In this document: positions 38,664-47,207 of the stretch, one piece after another
How the letters are laid out: every line of letters begins with the position of its first letter
Numbering within the stretch: the stretch's first letter is position 1
From: Thalassovita autumnalis
Lineage (GTDB): Bacteria; Pseudomonadota; Alphaproteobacteria; Rhodobacterales; Rhodobacteraceae
NCBI RefSeq assembly: GCF_001458255.1
Contig: NZ_CYSB01000010.1
Coordinates: forward strand, 1-64,000
Direction of reading: 5' to 3'
DNA: 64,000 nucleotides
Program-made: the position numbers and the translations under genes
Notes under the pieces: generated by a model
The model's input: the letters and a program-made list of their open reading frames with translations, nothing else
Database searches by the model: none
Told to the model about the DNA's origin: nothing

Positions 38664-38870
38664 TTAGCCCGCGTCAATTGCGCCCGTTGTGGCGGCGGCT
38701 TGCAATGCTTCGCGCAGCGTGTCGTTATCCCCGATGTGATTGGCCAGAATGAGGATCAGCCGTGCGTTCAATGCATCGCTCTGCGCTTTGCTGAGGCCGT
38801 CATGTGCGGCCAGCAGATCGGCGTAGAAATTATCGGCATTGCCCAGATTGGCACTGAGGTTCAATGGCAT
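38664..38870 (-). CDS. DUF2783 small protein
   Basis: 68 aa: NLGNADNFYADLLAAHDGLS, LNARLILILANHIGDN and TLREALQAAA match DUF2783, a small helical family that I know as a companion of FAD-dependent aromatic hydroxylases. ATG 38870 lies one base after the monooxygenase stop, so it is translationally linked. Role unknown; a subunit or stabiliser is possible. Confidence 0.8.
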   Translation of the reverse strand: MPLNLSANLGNADNFYADLLAAHDGLSKAQSDALNARLILILANHIGDNDTLREALQAAATTGAIDAG

Positions 38871-38871
38871 C

Positions 38872-40485
38872 TTACTGCTCCTTCCCAATGGCGCGGCGCA
38901 GCGCGGCGCGTAGGGCGGTTTCGCTATAGCCATCCCAGCGGGCGGCCACATGTTGGTCAGGGCGGATCAGATACACCGCCGATTCTGCCAGCCCAAGGTA
39001 ACGGGCCGCCAGATCACTGCCCGGCGGGGCGGCGATGGAGATCACGTCCAGATCCAGCCCGGCCTCTGACAGTGGTGCAGCCACACAGTTCAGGGCCAGA
39101 ATGGTGAAGCGATCCCCCAGCTGATCCAGCAGGTATCCCGAACCCGTGCCCAGATCCGCGTCCGGGCAGGGGCTGCCGGGGCGCGCCCGCGCCGGCGCTT
39201 CGGGCAGGGTATCGGTGCTGTTCAGCGGCGAATAGTCATAGGTGCAAGGCAGCGACAGCCGGCCCGAGTTGACCAGAGGCCGCGCAAAGGCGTGGTGCTC
39301 TGACAGATCCAGCACCGCATCACGGAAAATCCGGCTGATGTCCGACTTGGGCGTGATGAAATCGGTTGAGCGTGAGGAGTTCAGGATGTTTTCATCCGCA
39401 CCCACCACTCGTTCATAGTCATAGCTGTCCAGCAGGTCCTCATCCGCCACGCCGTCGATCACCAGTTTCAGCTTCCAACACAGGTTGTCGGTGTCTTGTA
39501 CGCCTGAATTTGCACCACGCGCCCCAAAGGGGCTGACCTGATGCGCTGAGTCACCGGCGAAGAGCACGCGGCCGTGGCGGAACTTCTCCATCCGGCGGCA
39601 TTGGAAGGTGTAGATCGAGACCCACTCCAACTCGAACTGCACCTCATCGCCCAGCATTGCCTTCAGGCGCGGGATGACGTTTTCGGGCTTTTTCTCTTCT
39701 TCCTTGTCGATGTCCCAGCCCAGCTGCAAGTCAATGCGCCAGACGCCATCGGGTTGTTTGTGCAGCAGCGCCGACTGGCCCTTGTTGAAGGGCGGATCGA
39801 ACCAGAACCAGCGTTCAGTTGGAAACTCGGCGTCCATCACGACGTCCGCGATCAGGAAGTTGTCCTCAAACACCCGTCCAACAAAATCCAGCCCCAGCAT
39901 CCGCCGCGTGGGCGAGCCCGCGCCATCCGCGGCGATCAGCCAGTCGGCCTCCAACGTGTAGCTGCCCTCAGGCGTTTCTACCTCCAGCGCGACGTGATCG
40001 GGATGGGTGCCAATCGCTTCGACCTTGGACTTGCCGCGGATCTCAATCGGTGCGCCCTCAGCCTGCAGGTCGCGGACGCGCTGCACCAGATATTCTTCGA
40101 AGTAATACTGCTGCAGATTGATGAAGGCAGGGCGCTTGTGGCCCTCTTCCGGCAAGAGGTTGAAGTCATAGACCTTGCGGTCGCCAAAGAAGACCTTGCC
40201 AAGGTTCCACTGCACCCCCTTGTCGACCATCGGCTGGCCACAGCCCAGACGGTCTAGGATTTCCAACGGGCGTTTGGCAAAACAGATCGCGCGGCTGCCA
40301 AAGCTGACCTTGTCATTGTCATCCAGAATGACCGCTTCAATCCCCTGTTGGGCCAGATCAATCGCGGCGGCCAGCCCCACGGGGCCTGCGCCAATGATCA
40401 CCACCTTGCGCCGTACGGGCGCGGCGGCATCCTGATCCTCTGACCGCGCATAGGGGTAGAGGGGCACTTCGAATATCTTGTTCAT
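38872..40485 (-). CDS. FAD-dependent aromatic monooxygenase (MhpA-like)
   Basis: 537 aa class A flavoprotein hydroxylase. GxGxxG FAD site is VVIIGAGPVGLAAAIDLAQQ (~28); LIAADGAGSPTRRMLGLDF is the DG motif (~200); FAGDSAHQVSPFGARGANSG is the GD motif (~325). The C-terminal ~100 residues are a thioredoxin-like domain as in phenol and 3-(3-hydroxyphenyl)propionate hydroxylases. ATG 40485 has RBS GAGGAG. In a homogentisate cluster it could hydroxylate a hydroxyphenylacetate-type acid (inference). Confidence 0.85.
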   Translation of the reverse strand: MNKIFEVPLYPYARSEDQDAAAPVRRKVVIIGAGPVGLAAAIDLAQQGIEAVILDDNDKVSFGSRAICFAKRPLEILDRLGCGQPMVDKGVQWNLGKVFFGDRKVYDFNLLPEEGHKRPAFINLQQYYFEEYLVQRVRDLQAEGAPIEIRGKSKVEAIGTHPDHVALEVETPEGSYTLEADWLIAADGAGSPTRRMLGLDFVGRVFEDNFLIADVVMDAEFPTERWFWFDPPFNKGQSALLHKQPDGVWRIDLQLGWDIDKEEEKKPENVIPRLKAMLGDEVQFELEWVSIYTFQCRRMEKFRHGRVLFAGDSAHQVSPFGARGANSGVQDTDNLCWKLKLVIDGVADEDLLDSYDYERVVGADENILNSSRSTDFITPKSDISRIFRDAVLDLSEHHAFARPLVNSGRLSLPCTYDYSPLNSTDTLPEAPARARPGSPCPDADLGTGSGYLLDQLGDRFTILALNCVAAPLSEAGLDLDVISIAAPPGSDLAARYLGLAESAVYLIRPDQHVAARWDGYSETALRAALRRAIGKEQ

Positions 40486-40627
40486 CTTGGTCTCCTCCCG
40501 AGATGGTGCCTGTTCCGTGAGGCACAAAACACTGGTCTGCCGACCTCAACAGGTCGTCAGCGCACTGGAAACGTCGTATGTTTTGCGGTTGGGCGGCACG
40601 ATCTGGATCAAACCGCCCGACACCCGC
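40486..40627 (-). promoter_or_regulatory. Leader of the FAD monooxygenase with three stem-loops
   Basis: Three inverted repeats fit in 142 bases: GGGCGG/CCGCCC (40591-40618), CGACCT-CAAC-AGGTCG (40541-40556) and GTGCC/GGCAC (40506-40525). It may hold a separate promoter or a processing or attenuation site between the MBL gene and the monooxygenase. Confidence 0.35.
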
Positions 40628-41578
40628 TTAACCCTGCAAAGCCTCCCACATTTCCAGATCGCGTTGAGCGGTCCAGATGCGGGGATGTGTGATGCCGCGG
40701 GCCTCGTCATAGGCGCGGGCGACGTTGAAGGGCAGGCAATGCTCATAGATCGCATAGTCCGAAAACTTCGGATCGCATTCGGCACGCACGGCGTCCCAGG
40801 CCTCTTTCAGTGTGCCATTGCGCGCGGCCACACGGGCGGCGGGGCGATAGGTGCTTTCGACAAAATCACGGGTGTTTTCGATCGCTGCATTGACCATCTC
40901 ATGGCCGACCAACGCATCGCCACGGCCTGGTGCAATGGCATCGACGTTATAGGCTTTGATGTTGTCGAGAGTGTTGCCCCAATCTTTGAAATGCCCGTCG
41001 CCACAATAACAGGCCGAGTGGTATTCGACGATATCACCGGTGAACATGACGTTCTGATCCGGCACATGGATCACCGCATCCCCCGCCGTATGGGCGCGGC
41101 CCAGATGTTTGATATCCACCCGGCGGCTGCCAAGGAACACGGTCATCGAGTCTGAGAAGGTGGTGGTCGGCCAGGTCAGGCCGGGGATGCTCTCATGGCC
41201 TTCAAACAGACGGGGGAAGCGCTGAAATTCGCTGTCCCAATCCTCTTGCCCACGTTCGACAACCATCGAGCGCGCGGTGTCGGACATGATGATGTTCTGC
41301 ACCCCAAAGGCCGAAGCCCCCAAAACCCGTACCGCGTGATAATGCGTTAGCACCACATGGGTGATCGGCTTGTCCGTGACCGAGCGCACACATTCAATGA
41401 CCTTATTGGCCAGACGCGGGGTCGCCTGAGCCTCCACGATCATGACGCTGTCATCCCCGATGATGACGCCCGAGTTTGGGTCGCCCTCGGCGGTGAAGGC
41501 ATAAAGCCCTTCGCCCACTTCGGTGAAGCTGATGGTTTTTTCTGCCATGTCGCCTTGCGAGGCAAATGCCTTGGCCAT
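40628..41578 (-). CDS. MBL-fold protein with altered metal motif (HYHAVR)
   Basis: 316 aa metallo-beta-lactamase fold. Where the family has HxHxDH, this has VVLTHYHAVRVLGAS: the two first histidines are kept, but Asp-His is replaced by Val-Arg. The third His (GRAHTAGD) and the bridging Asp (MFTGDIVE) remain. The site may bind only one metal, or the activity may differ. ATG 41578 has RBS AGGAGG. It is in the aromatic cluster between fahA and the FAD monooxygenase. Possible roles are a thioesterase or lactonase; substrate unknown. Confidence 0.82.
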   Translation of the reverse strand: MAKAFASQGDMAEKTISFTEVGEGLYAFTAEGDPNSGVIIGDDSVMIVEAQATPRLANKVIECVRSVTDKPITHVVLTHYHAVRVLGASAFGVQNIIMSDTARSMVVERGQEDWDSEFQRFPRLFEGHESIPGLTWPTTTFSDSMTVFLGSRRVDIKHLGRAHTAGDAVIHVPDQNVMFTGDIVEYHSACYCGDGHFKDWGNTLDNIKAYNVDAIAPGRGDALVGHEMVNAAIENTRDFVESTYRPAARVAARNGTLKEAWDAVRAECDPKFSDYAIYEHCLPFNVARAYDEARGITHPRIWTAQRDLEMWEALQG

Positions 41579-41677
41579 GGGGTGTCCTCCTTGGGGTTTG
41601 CTGCCTTTCCTGACGCTTGAAGGTTGCCTCACGGATGCAGTGTGTGAAGCGGCGTCGCAGCGGTTTTCATATGCGGT

Positions 41678-41715
41678 GCCAGAGGCAAGTTAGGATGCCT
41701 CCGGCGGGAGTATTT
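41678..41715 (-). repeat. Structured intergenic element, copy 3 (reduced)
   Basis: Minus strand: AAATACTCCC followed at once by GCCGGAGGCA-TCCTAACT-TGCCTCTGGC, a 10-base stem with one G-U pair. It lacks the second GGGGC-AAC-GCCCC hairpin of copies 1 and 2. It lies after fahA; a further small hairpin (41722-41738) overlaps the fahA stop. Confidence 0.5.
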
Positions 41716-41732
41716 CGGGAACGCTGAAAGGA

Positions 41733-42989
41733 TCAGCGTTTGTAAGGATCAGCCAGCGCCGGCAGCAGGGTGCCGCTGCAAGTGCCGAAGCCGATCTGGT
41801 ATCCGTCACCTTTGGCGGCGCCTTTCAGGGTCAGCGTATCGCCGTCCTCGATAAAGCTGCGGGTCAGACCTTGGGCGATCTCCAGCGGCTCCTTGCCGCC
41901 CCAGCTAAGCTCAAGGAGCGATCCGCGTTCGTCTTTGGTTGGGCCGGAAATGGTGCCGGAGCCCAGAAGGTCGCCGACATTCATCGCGCAGCCCGAGGTG
42001 GTGTGATGAGCAAACTGCTGCGCGGCCGAGTAATACATCCGGCTGTAGTTTGTGCGCGCAATGGTGTGCTCTTGGCCACCCTCAGCCTGCAGGCTGACCG
42101 CCAGATCGATGTCATAAAGCATTGGCGTCGGTTCCGCCAAATAGGGCAGCAGATCCTTTTCGCGTTCCGGCGTGGTGGTGCGGAAGGGCTCCAGCGCCGC
42201 TTTGGTCACGATCCAGGGGCTGATCGAGGTGGCGGTTGCCTTTGCCTGGAACGGGCCCAGCGGCTGGTATTCCCAGGCCTGAATGTCACGCGCCGACCAG
42301 TCGTTCAGCAGCACATAGCCAAAGATCGCATCATCCGCTTCTTGCACTGTGATCGGGCCATCGGTGTTCTTCCCAACAATGGCGCCCATTTCCAACTCGA
42401 TGTCGAAGCGCGCACAGGGGGCAAAGCGCGGCATCTCATCGTTCGGGCCTTTCAGCTGGCCCCAGGGGCGGCGAATGTCAGTGCCCGAAACCACCACCGA
42501 GGAGGCGCGGCCGTTATAGCCGATTGGGATATGCAGCCAGTTTGGCGGCAGCGCGTTTTCAGGGCCACGGAACATGGTGCCGACGTTGAAGGCGTGGTGT
42601 TTGCCCGCGTAGAAATCGGTGTATTCGCTGACGAGGAAGGGCATGTGCATCACCGCATCCGCCTGCGCCACCAGCATGGGTTCCACAGCCGCACGTTCGC
42701 CGCTGTTTTCTGCCAGCAGTTGGATCAGCCGCGCGCGCAGGGCATCCCAGGCCTCGGGGCCCAGTTCCATCACCTCATTCCAGAACGGCACGTCCAGCAC
42801 CGGATCTTCGGCCAGTTCCACCAGACCGGCCTCTTCCGCAGCGGCAAGATCCAGGATCATGTCGCCAATGGCCACACCACAGCGCGGCTCTTCCTCACCG
42901 GTGGAGAAGACGCCATAGGGCAGGTTGTTCAGGGGGAATTGGCTGTCAGCGCTATTGGCGGAGGCCACCCAGCTTTTCATCAGAGTCAT
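41733..42989 (-). CDS. fahA: Fumarylacetoacetase
   Basis: 418 aa, full length. SH3-like N-domain (1-115) and the FAH catalytic fold: DFYAGKHHAFNVGTMFRG, with the metal and catalytic residues in YTDFYAGKHHA, ARFDIELEMGAIVG and YVLLNDWSARDIQAWEY; C-terminal LLGSGTISGPTKDERGSLLEL. It hydrolyses fumarylacetoacetate to fumarate and acetoacetate, the last step of homogentisate breakdown. ATG 42989 has RBS AAGGA. It is 9 bases behind the MBL gene in one operon. Confidence 0.96.
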   Translation of the reverse strand: MTLMKSWVASANSADSQFPLNNLPYGVFSTGEEEPRCGVAIGDMILDLAAAEEAGLVELAEDPVLDVPFWNEVMELGPEAWDALRARLIQLLAENSGERAAVEPMLVAQADAVMHMPFLVSEYTDFYAGKHHAFNVGTMFRGPENALPPNWLHIPIGYNGRASSVVVSGTDIRRPWGQLKGPNDEMPRFAPCARFDIELEMGAIVGKNTDGPITVQEADDAIFGYVLLNDWSARDIQAWEYQPLGPFQAKATATSISPWIVTKAALEPFRTTTPEREKDLLPYLAEPTPMLYDIDLAVSLQAEGGQEHTIARTNYSRMYYSAAQQFAHHTTSGCAMNVGDLLGSGTISGPTKDERGSLLELSWGGKEPLEIAQGLTRSFIEDGDTLTLKGAAKGDGYQIGFGTCSGTLLPALADPYKR

Positions 42990-42998
42990 TGCGTTTCC

Positions 42999-43859
42999 TT
43001 ACGTATCTAGCGAAATGGCCATCCCGTCGGTCCCTATGAACAAGGGGCCTGACCATCCGCGGCGGGTTTCGTCCCGCCAGTGGGTCTCAGTGAAATTCGG
43101 GTCGTCACAGGGGACGAGGTGATTGAGCGCCAGCTGTTTCACACCGGCCTCTTGGGCGATGCGGCCAACCTGATCGGCAGGGGCATGACTGCGTTCAAGG
43201 TGGATGCGCAACCGGTCATCGCCGTTGCCAACACGGGCACAGAGTGCCTCAATGCCGGCGGACAGCATCGCCTCATGCACCAAAATGTCAGCGCCTTCGG
43301 CAAAAGGCACCATTTCAGGGATCGGCGCGGTGTCGCCTGAGATCACAGCGCTGCAGGTGCCGCCGTCAAACCGCAGGGCAAAACTATCCTCGATCGGCGG
43401 ATGTGCGTTGCGCAGCACCTTCATGGTCAAAGGTCCCAGCGCCTGCGCGCCCTCGGCAATCACCGAAATCTCCGCCAGCGGTGCCAGTTCGGGCCGTCCC
43501 TCATCGCGCAAACGCAGTGAGATGTCGAACTCCATTGAGGCGAGAAATCCCTGCCAATAGCGATCCAGACCGTCCGGCCCGATCACCGGAACGGGCTTGT
43601 TCAAACCGGCGGTCCAGGCGGTGTGGAACAGTGGTCCCAGCTCCAGGTAGTGGTCTGAATGCAGATGGGTGATAACAATCGCGTCCAAATCAGTCAGCGC
43701 CACACCGGCGTCACACAGCCCCCGGGTGCAGCCCAGACCTGCGTCCACCAACACGGTGAATCCGTCAATCTGCACGAGGGAGGAGGTCGGCATTCTTGTG
43801 CCCGGCCGGATTGCCGGCCCGCCTTTGGTGCCCAGAAGGACCACACGGTTCTCGCTCAT
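42999..43859 (-). CDS. MBL-fold metallo-hydrolase (RNase Z-like family)
   Basis: 286 aa with a complete dinuclear metal site: ITHLHSDHYLELG (HxHxDH), AHPPIEDSFALRF, SGDTAPIP and the C-terminal His in ALNHLVP. This small-molecule or RNase Z-like subgroup differs from the altered MBL protein of the same cluster. ATG 43859 is preceded by AAGG; an upstream in-frame GTG at 43877 is less likely. It sits between hmgA and fahA, where maleylacetoacetate isomerase is often found; its substrate is unknown. Confidence 0.85.
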   Translation of the reverse strand: MSENRVVLLGTKGGPAIRPGTRMPTSSLVQIDGFTVLVDAGLGCTRGLCDAGVALTDLDAIVITHLHSDHYLELGPLFHTAWTAGLNKPVPVIGPDGLDRYWQGFLASMEFDISLRLRDEGRPELAPLAEISVIAEGAQALGPLTMKVLRNAHPPIEDSFALRFDGGTCSAVISGDTAPIPEMVPFAEGADILVHEAMLSAGIEALCARVGNGDDRLRIHLERSHAPADQVGRIAQEAGVKQLALNHLVPCDDPNFTETHWRDETRRGWSGPLFIGTDGMAISLDT

Positions 43860-43917
43860 CTCATTCACCTTATTCACGAAATGTGCCTTCGTGATTCCCT
43901 GCTATTCATCTTGTCGG

Positions 43918-43963
43918 AAATACTCTGGGGGAATTGGCCAAAGGCCAAGGGGGCAACGCCCCC
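43918..43963 (+). repeat. Structured intergenic element, copy 2
   Basis: Box AAATACTCTGGGG (43918-43930), stem TTGGCC-AAA-GGCCAA (43934-43948) and stem GGGGGC-AAC-GCCCCC (43949-43963). Same layout as copy 1, but with an unrelated first stem, so structure rather than sequence is kept. It lies between the hmgA stop and the MBL gene, opposite to their direction. Confidence 0.65.
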
Positions 43964-43988
43964 CTGACCCCATAACGCATTCCAAACG

Positions 43989-45350
43989 TCACTTTTTGCC
44001 GGGCGTGCCGTCGAACTTCTTCTCCAGATCGGACCAGCAGTCGATGTAATCGTCCTGCAGCGGCGCCTCATTGGCGGCAAAACCGGTCAGGTGCTGCGGG
44101 AAGCGGGTCTCGAACATGAAGGACATGGTGTTATCCAGTTTCTCCGGCTGAAGATCCGCGTTGGACGCGCCCTCAAAGGCGTTTTTGTCCGGCCCATGGG
44201 GGATCATCATATTGTGCAGCGACATGCCACCGGGGATGAAGCCCTGCGGTTTGGCGTCATACTGGCCGTAGATGTTGCCCATCAGCTCGGACATGATGTT
44301 CTTGTGATACCACGGCGGGCGGAAGGTATCTTCCATCACCATCCAGCGTTCACGGAACAGCACAAAGTCGATGTTGGCGGTGCCCGGCACACCCGAGGGC
44401 GCAGTCAGCACGGTGAAGATTGACGGATCGGGGTGGTCAAACAGGATCGAACCGACCGGGCAGTAGGTGGTCAGATCGTATTTCACCGGGGCGTAGTTGC
44501 CGTGCCAGGCGACCACATCCAGCGGCGAATGGCCGATCTTGGTTTCGTGGAACTGGCCGCACCATTTGATCGTCACGGTCGAAGGCGCTTCGCGGTCCTC
44601 AAAGGCGGCCACCGGCGATTTGAAATCGCGGCGGTTGGCCATGCAGTTGGCGCCGATCGGGCCACGGCCGGGCAGTTCAAACTTCTGACCATAGTTTTCG
44701 CAGACAAAGCCGCGGCAGGGGCCTTCCAGCACCTCAACACGATAGAGCAGGCCACGCGGCAGGATGGCGATTTCCTGCGGGGCCAGATCGATGATTCCCA
44801 GCTCGGTGCAGAATCGCAGGCGGCCTTCTTGCGGCACCACCAGCAGTTCAGAATCAGCCGAGAAGAAGTAGCTGTCCACCATCGACTCGGTCACCAGATA
44901 GATGTGGCTTGCCATGCCGACCTGGGTGTTCACATCCCCGGCGGTGGTCATGGTGCGCATGCCGGTCAGCCAGGTCAGGCCCTGCTCACCCATCGGCACC
45001 GGATCCCAGCGATACTGCCCAAGGGAGATTACATCCGGGTCCACATGCGGCGCGGATTTCCAGTAAGGAAGATCGATTTTTTCGTAACGATGCGAATGCT
45101 TTACGCTGGGGCGAATACGGTAGCACCAGGTCCGTTCGTTCTGATGGCTGGGCGCGGTGAAGGCAGTGCCGGACAGCTGTTCACCATAGAGGCCATAGTT
45201 ACACTTCTGCGGGCTGTTCATCCCCTGCGGCAGGGCGCCGGGCAGGGCCTCGGTCTCAAAGTCGTTGCCGAAACCGGGCATATAGCCGGGGGTGGTGCCC
45301 TCGGCGTTGGTGGCTTGGGTAAAGCTGTGGGGGTGGGCTTGCTTGTTCAT
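43989..45350 (-). CDS. hmgA: Homogentisate 1,2-dioxygenase
   Basis: 453 aa. Cupin-type iron dioxygenase with [17 protein letters not shown] at the start, [20 protein letters not shown] mid-way, [16 protein letters not shown] and the C-terminal [17 protein letters not shown] with the iron-binding His region before it. It opens homogentisate to maleylacetoacetate. It is first gene of the catabolic array and divergent from the MarR regulator, with a palindrome in between. RBS GGAGGAG lies just before ATG 45350. Confidence 0.97.
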   Translation of the reverse strand: MNKQAHPHSFTQATNAEGTTPGYMPGFGNDFETEALPGALPQGMNSPQKCNYGLYGEQLSGTAFTAPSHQNERTWCYRIRPSVKHSHRYEKIDLPYWKSAPHVDPDVISLGQYRWDPVPMGEQGLTWLTGMRTMTTAGDVNTQVGMASHIYLVTESMVDSYFFSADSELLVVPQEGRLRFCTELGIIDLAPQEIAILPRGLLYRVEVLEGPCRGFVCENYGQKFELPGRGPIGANCMANRRDFKSPVAAFEDREAPSTVTIKWCGQFHETKIGHSPLDVVAWHGNYAPVKYDLTTYCPVGSILFDHPDPSIFTVLTAPSGVPGTANIDFVLFRERWMVMEDTFRPPWYHKNIMSELMGNIYGQYDAKPQGFIPGGMSLHNMMIPHGPDKNAFEGASNADLQPEKLDNTMSFMFETRFPQHLTGFAANEAPLQDDYIDCWSDLEKKFDGTPGKK

Positions 45351-45375
45351 GGCGGCTCCTCCTTTTCGCTTGCTT

Positions 45376-45403
45376 TGTTAATAGTTGTTTTTGTAACTAA
45401 CAA
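45376..45403. promoter_or_regulatory. Candidate MarR operator between hmgA and its regulator
   Basis: Inverted repeat TAGTT-GTTTTTGT-AACTA (45382-45399), extended outward as TTGTTA...AACAA, in the 69-base divergent region. The AT-rich palindrome, unlike its surroundings, fits a MarR dimer site controlling both directions. Confidence 0.6.
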
Positions 45404-45419
45404 CGGGAGAGGACGTGAA

Positions 45420-45857
45420 ATGTCGCAAAAAACTGACTTCGATTTACAGAATTTCCTGCCCTACCTTTTAAACCAGGCAGCCGAGGAAAGCAGCCTTGCG
45501 TTTCAAAAGGTCTATAAAGACCGATACGGCATGCTGCGCACGGAATGGCGGGTGCTGTTTCATCTGGGGATCTATGGTCGCATGTCGGCCAAGGAAATTG
45601 GCCAACGGTCCAAGATGCATAAAACCAAGATCAGTCGCGCCGTCGCCCGGCTGGAGGAACGCCGGTTTCTGACCCGTCAGGCCTCGGAGGAAGATCGCAG
45701 GCTGGAATATCTGCAGCTGACCCAGCAGGGACAGGCCGCCTATCGCGATTTGCTGGAGGTGGCCGAACGATATGACAGTCAGCTGACCGCAGCCCTCACC
45801 CCGGAAGAGGTGGTTGGGCTACGTGCGTTGCTTCGCAAATTAGCTGGAATGGGCTAG
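45420..45857 (+). CDS. MarR family transcriptional regulator of the homogentisate cluster
   Basis: 145 aa winged-helix repressor. HTH and wing: MSAKEIGQRSKMHKTKISRA, RLEERRFLTRQASEEDRRLEYLQLT. The N- and C-terminal helices (LNQAAEESSLAFQKVY; LTPEEVVGLRALLRKLAG) form the dimer. ATG 45420 follows GGGAGAGGA; the frame stays open far upstream across hmgA, but that part is antisense and non-coding. It probably represses hmgA and downstream genes until an aromatic acid binds (inference). Confidence 0.92.
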   Translation: MSQKTDFDLQNFLPYLLNQAAEESSLAFQKVYKDRYGMLRTEWRVLFHLGIYGRMSAKEIGQRSKMHKTKISRAVARLEERRFLTRQASEEDRRLEYLQLTQQGQAAYRDLLEVAERYDSQLTAALTPEEVVGLRALLRKLAGMG

Positions 45858-45876
45858 CGCCCAGCTTTGGGCCGGA

Positions 45877-46686
45877 TCAGAAGTCCGGCTCAACCCCCGG
45901 CAGGTTCACCGCCTTGATCAGATCGCGCAGCTCCTGACGGGCTGCCACGTTGGAAATGTTGAGGCTGGAAATCCCGATGTCCTTCAGGTCCAGCAGGGTC
46001 AGACCGCGCGGGAACAGCTCGCGGAAGATGACGCGTTCGTTAAAGCCAGGGGCCACGCGGAAGCCGATGCGCTTGGCCAGATCGTCCAGCGCCTTGCCCA
46101 TCTTTTCCTTGTTCACCATGTTCTGCGCGCCCAGACGGTTGCGCAGCACGATCCAGTCGATCGGCTTCAGCCCGGCCTGCGCCCGCAGCTGCCGCGCGTT
46201 CCAGACCATTTCTGAATAAACCGACGGGCCTTGGATTTTCTTGCCCTCGCCGTCGATCTTGGCCAGCAGATCAAAGTCCACAAAGCTGTCGTTCAGCGGG
46301 GTGATCAGCGTGTCGGCCAGCGAATGCGCAACTTGGCTCAGCCGGGTGTGCGACCCGGGGCAATCGATCATGATGAAGTCATGATCGGGTTCAAGCGAAG
46401 CGATGGCCGCGGACAGGCGGTGGTCATAGGGGTTTTCACCCGGCTTCAGATCACTTTGGTCGATCTGCGGCAGCTCGTGGTAATTCGGTGTCGGCAGATC
46501 CAGCCCGGCCTTCTCCATGAAGGCTTGGCGGTTCTCAACATAGCGGCCAAAGCTTTTCTGCCTCAGGTCCAGGTCCAGCACGCCCACACGTTTGCCCATC
46601 CGGGCCAGGGCGGTTGCGATATGCATCGACACGGTGGATTTGCCTGCGCCGCCCTTTTCGTTGCCGACGACAATGATATGCGCCAT
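45877..46686 (-). CDS. mipZ: MipZ-like division plane positioning ATPase
   Basis: 269 aa ParA/MinD ATPase. Deviant Walker A GGAGKSTVSMHIA (~11-23), Walker A' VLDLDLRQKSFGRYVENR, and Walker B FIMIDCPGSHTRLS. In alphaproteobacteria MipZ binds ParB near the pole and inhibits FtsZ, setting the division site. The R-rich and acidic positions and length match MipZ rather than ParA. Single gene, convergent with the MarR gene. Confidence 0.9.
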   Translation of the reverse strand: MAHIIVVGNEKGGAGKSTVSMHIATALARMGKRVGVLDLDLRQKSFGRYVENRQAFMEKAGLDLPTPNYHELPQIDQSDLKPGENPYDHRLSAAIASLEPDHDFIMIDCPGSHTRLSQVAHSLADTLITPLNDSFVDFDLLAKIDGEGKKIQGPSVYSEMVWNARQLRAQAGLKPIDWIVLRNRLGAQNMVNKEKMGKALDDLAKRIGFRVAPGFNERVIFRELFPRGLTLLDLKDIGISSLNISNVAARQELRDLIKAVNLPGVEPDF

Positions 46687-46921
46687 GGAGTTCTGTCCCT
46701 ATACCTGCCTTGTTCCGGCTCATTGCCCACAGGATATTGTGGGCTTGGCCAATTGCAAAGCCTTGTTGCTGTCTTTGGACTGTCTGAATGGCATCTGTTG
46801 CAGAAATATGGAAGGGGGCGCGGGTGATTTCGCCCCCTGCCTTGGTGCTGGGATTTGGTTTCGATGCCGGTTAGTCTTGTCCCCTTGTTCGTGGGTGCAT
46901 TCTGCTGACGCATATAGGGCA

Positions 46922-46951
46922 ACAAAAAACCCCGCTCAATGGCGGGGTTTT
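46922..46951 (-). terminator. Rho-independent terminator after rpmE
   Basis: Minus strand: AAAACCCCGC, loop CATTGA, GCGGGGTTTT, then TT. A perfect 10-base stem with a T-run about 25 bases after the rpmE stop codon; ends the rplS-rpmE transcript. Confidence 0.9.
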
Positions 46952-46974
46952 CCGTATCAAATCGTTGGTAAAGC

Positions 46975-47196
46975 TTAGAAGCCCAGACCAGCGTATTTGT
47001 TTTTGAACTTCGACACGCGGCCGCCGGCGTCCAGCAGGCGGGCACCGCCACCGGTCCAAGCCGGGTGTACGGTGGGGTCGATGTCCAGCGCCAGAGTGTC
47101 GCCTTCGTTGCCCCAGGTCGAGCGCATCTTGATGATGGTGCCGTCGGTCATCTTCACGTCGATGAAGTGGTAGTCGGGATGGGTATCTGCTTTCAT
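46975..47196 (-). CDS. rpmE: 50S ribosomal protein L31 (zinc-free form)
   Basis: 73 aa. [20 protein letters not shown] and [11 protein letters not shown] are diagnostic. The CxxC pairs of zinc-binding L31 are absent (no cysteine at all), so this is the C-minus form. It follows rplS by 11 bases and is closed by a strong terminator. Confidence 0.95.
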   Translation of the reverse strand: MKADTHPDYHFIDVKMTDGTIIKMRSTWGNEGDTLALDIDPTVHPAWTGGGARLLDAGGRVSKFKNKYAGLGF

Positions 47197-47207
47197 AGAT
47201 CCGCTCC

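Noticed and set aside
41871-43010. A 379-codon open frame on the plus strand opposite fahA
   Set aside because: Antisense shadow: fahA is complete with all catalytic motifs, and the opposite product has no family resemblance.
44433-45419. A long upstream extension of the MarR reading frame
   Set aside because: It runs antisense through hmgA; ATG 45420 has a good RBS and gives a normal-length MarR protein.
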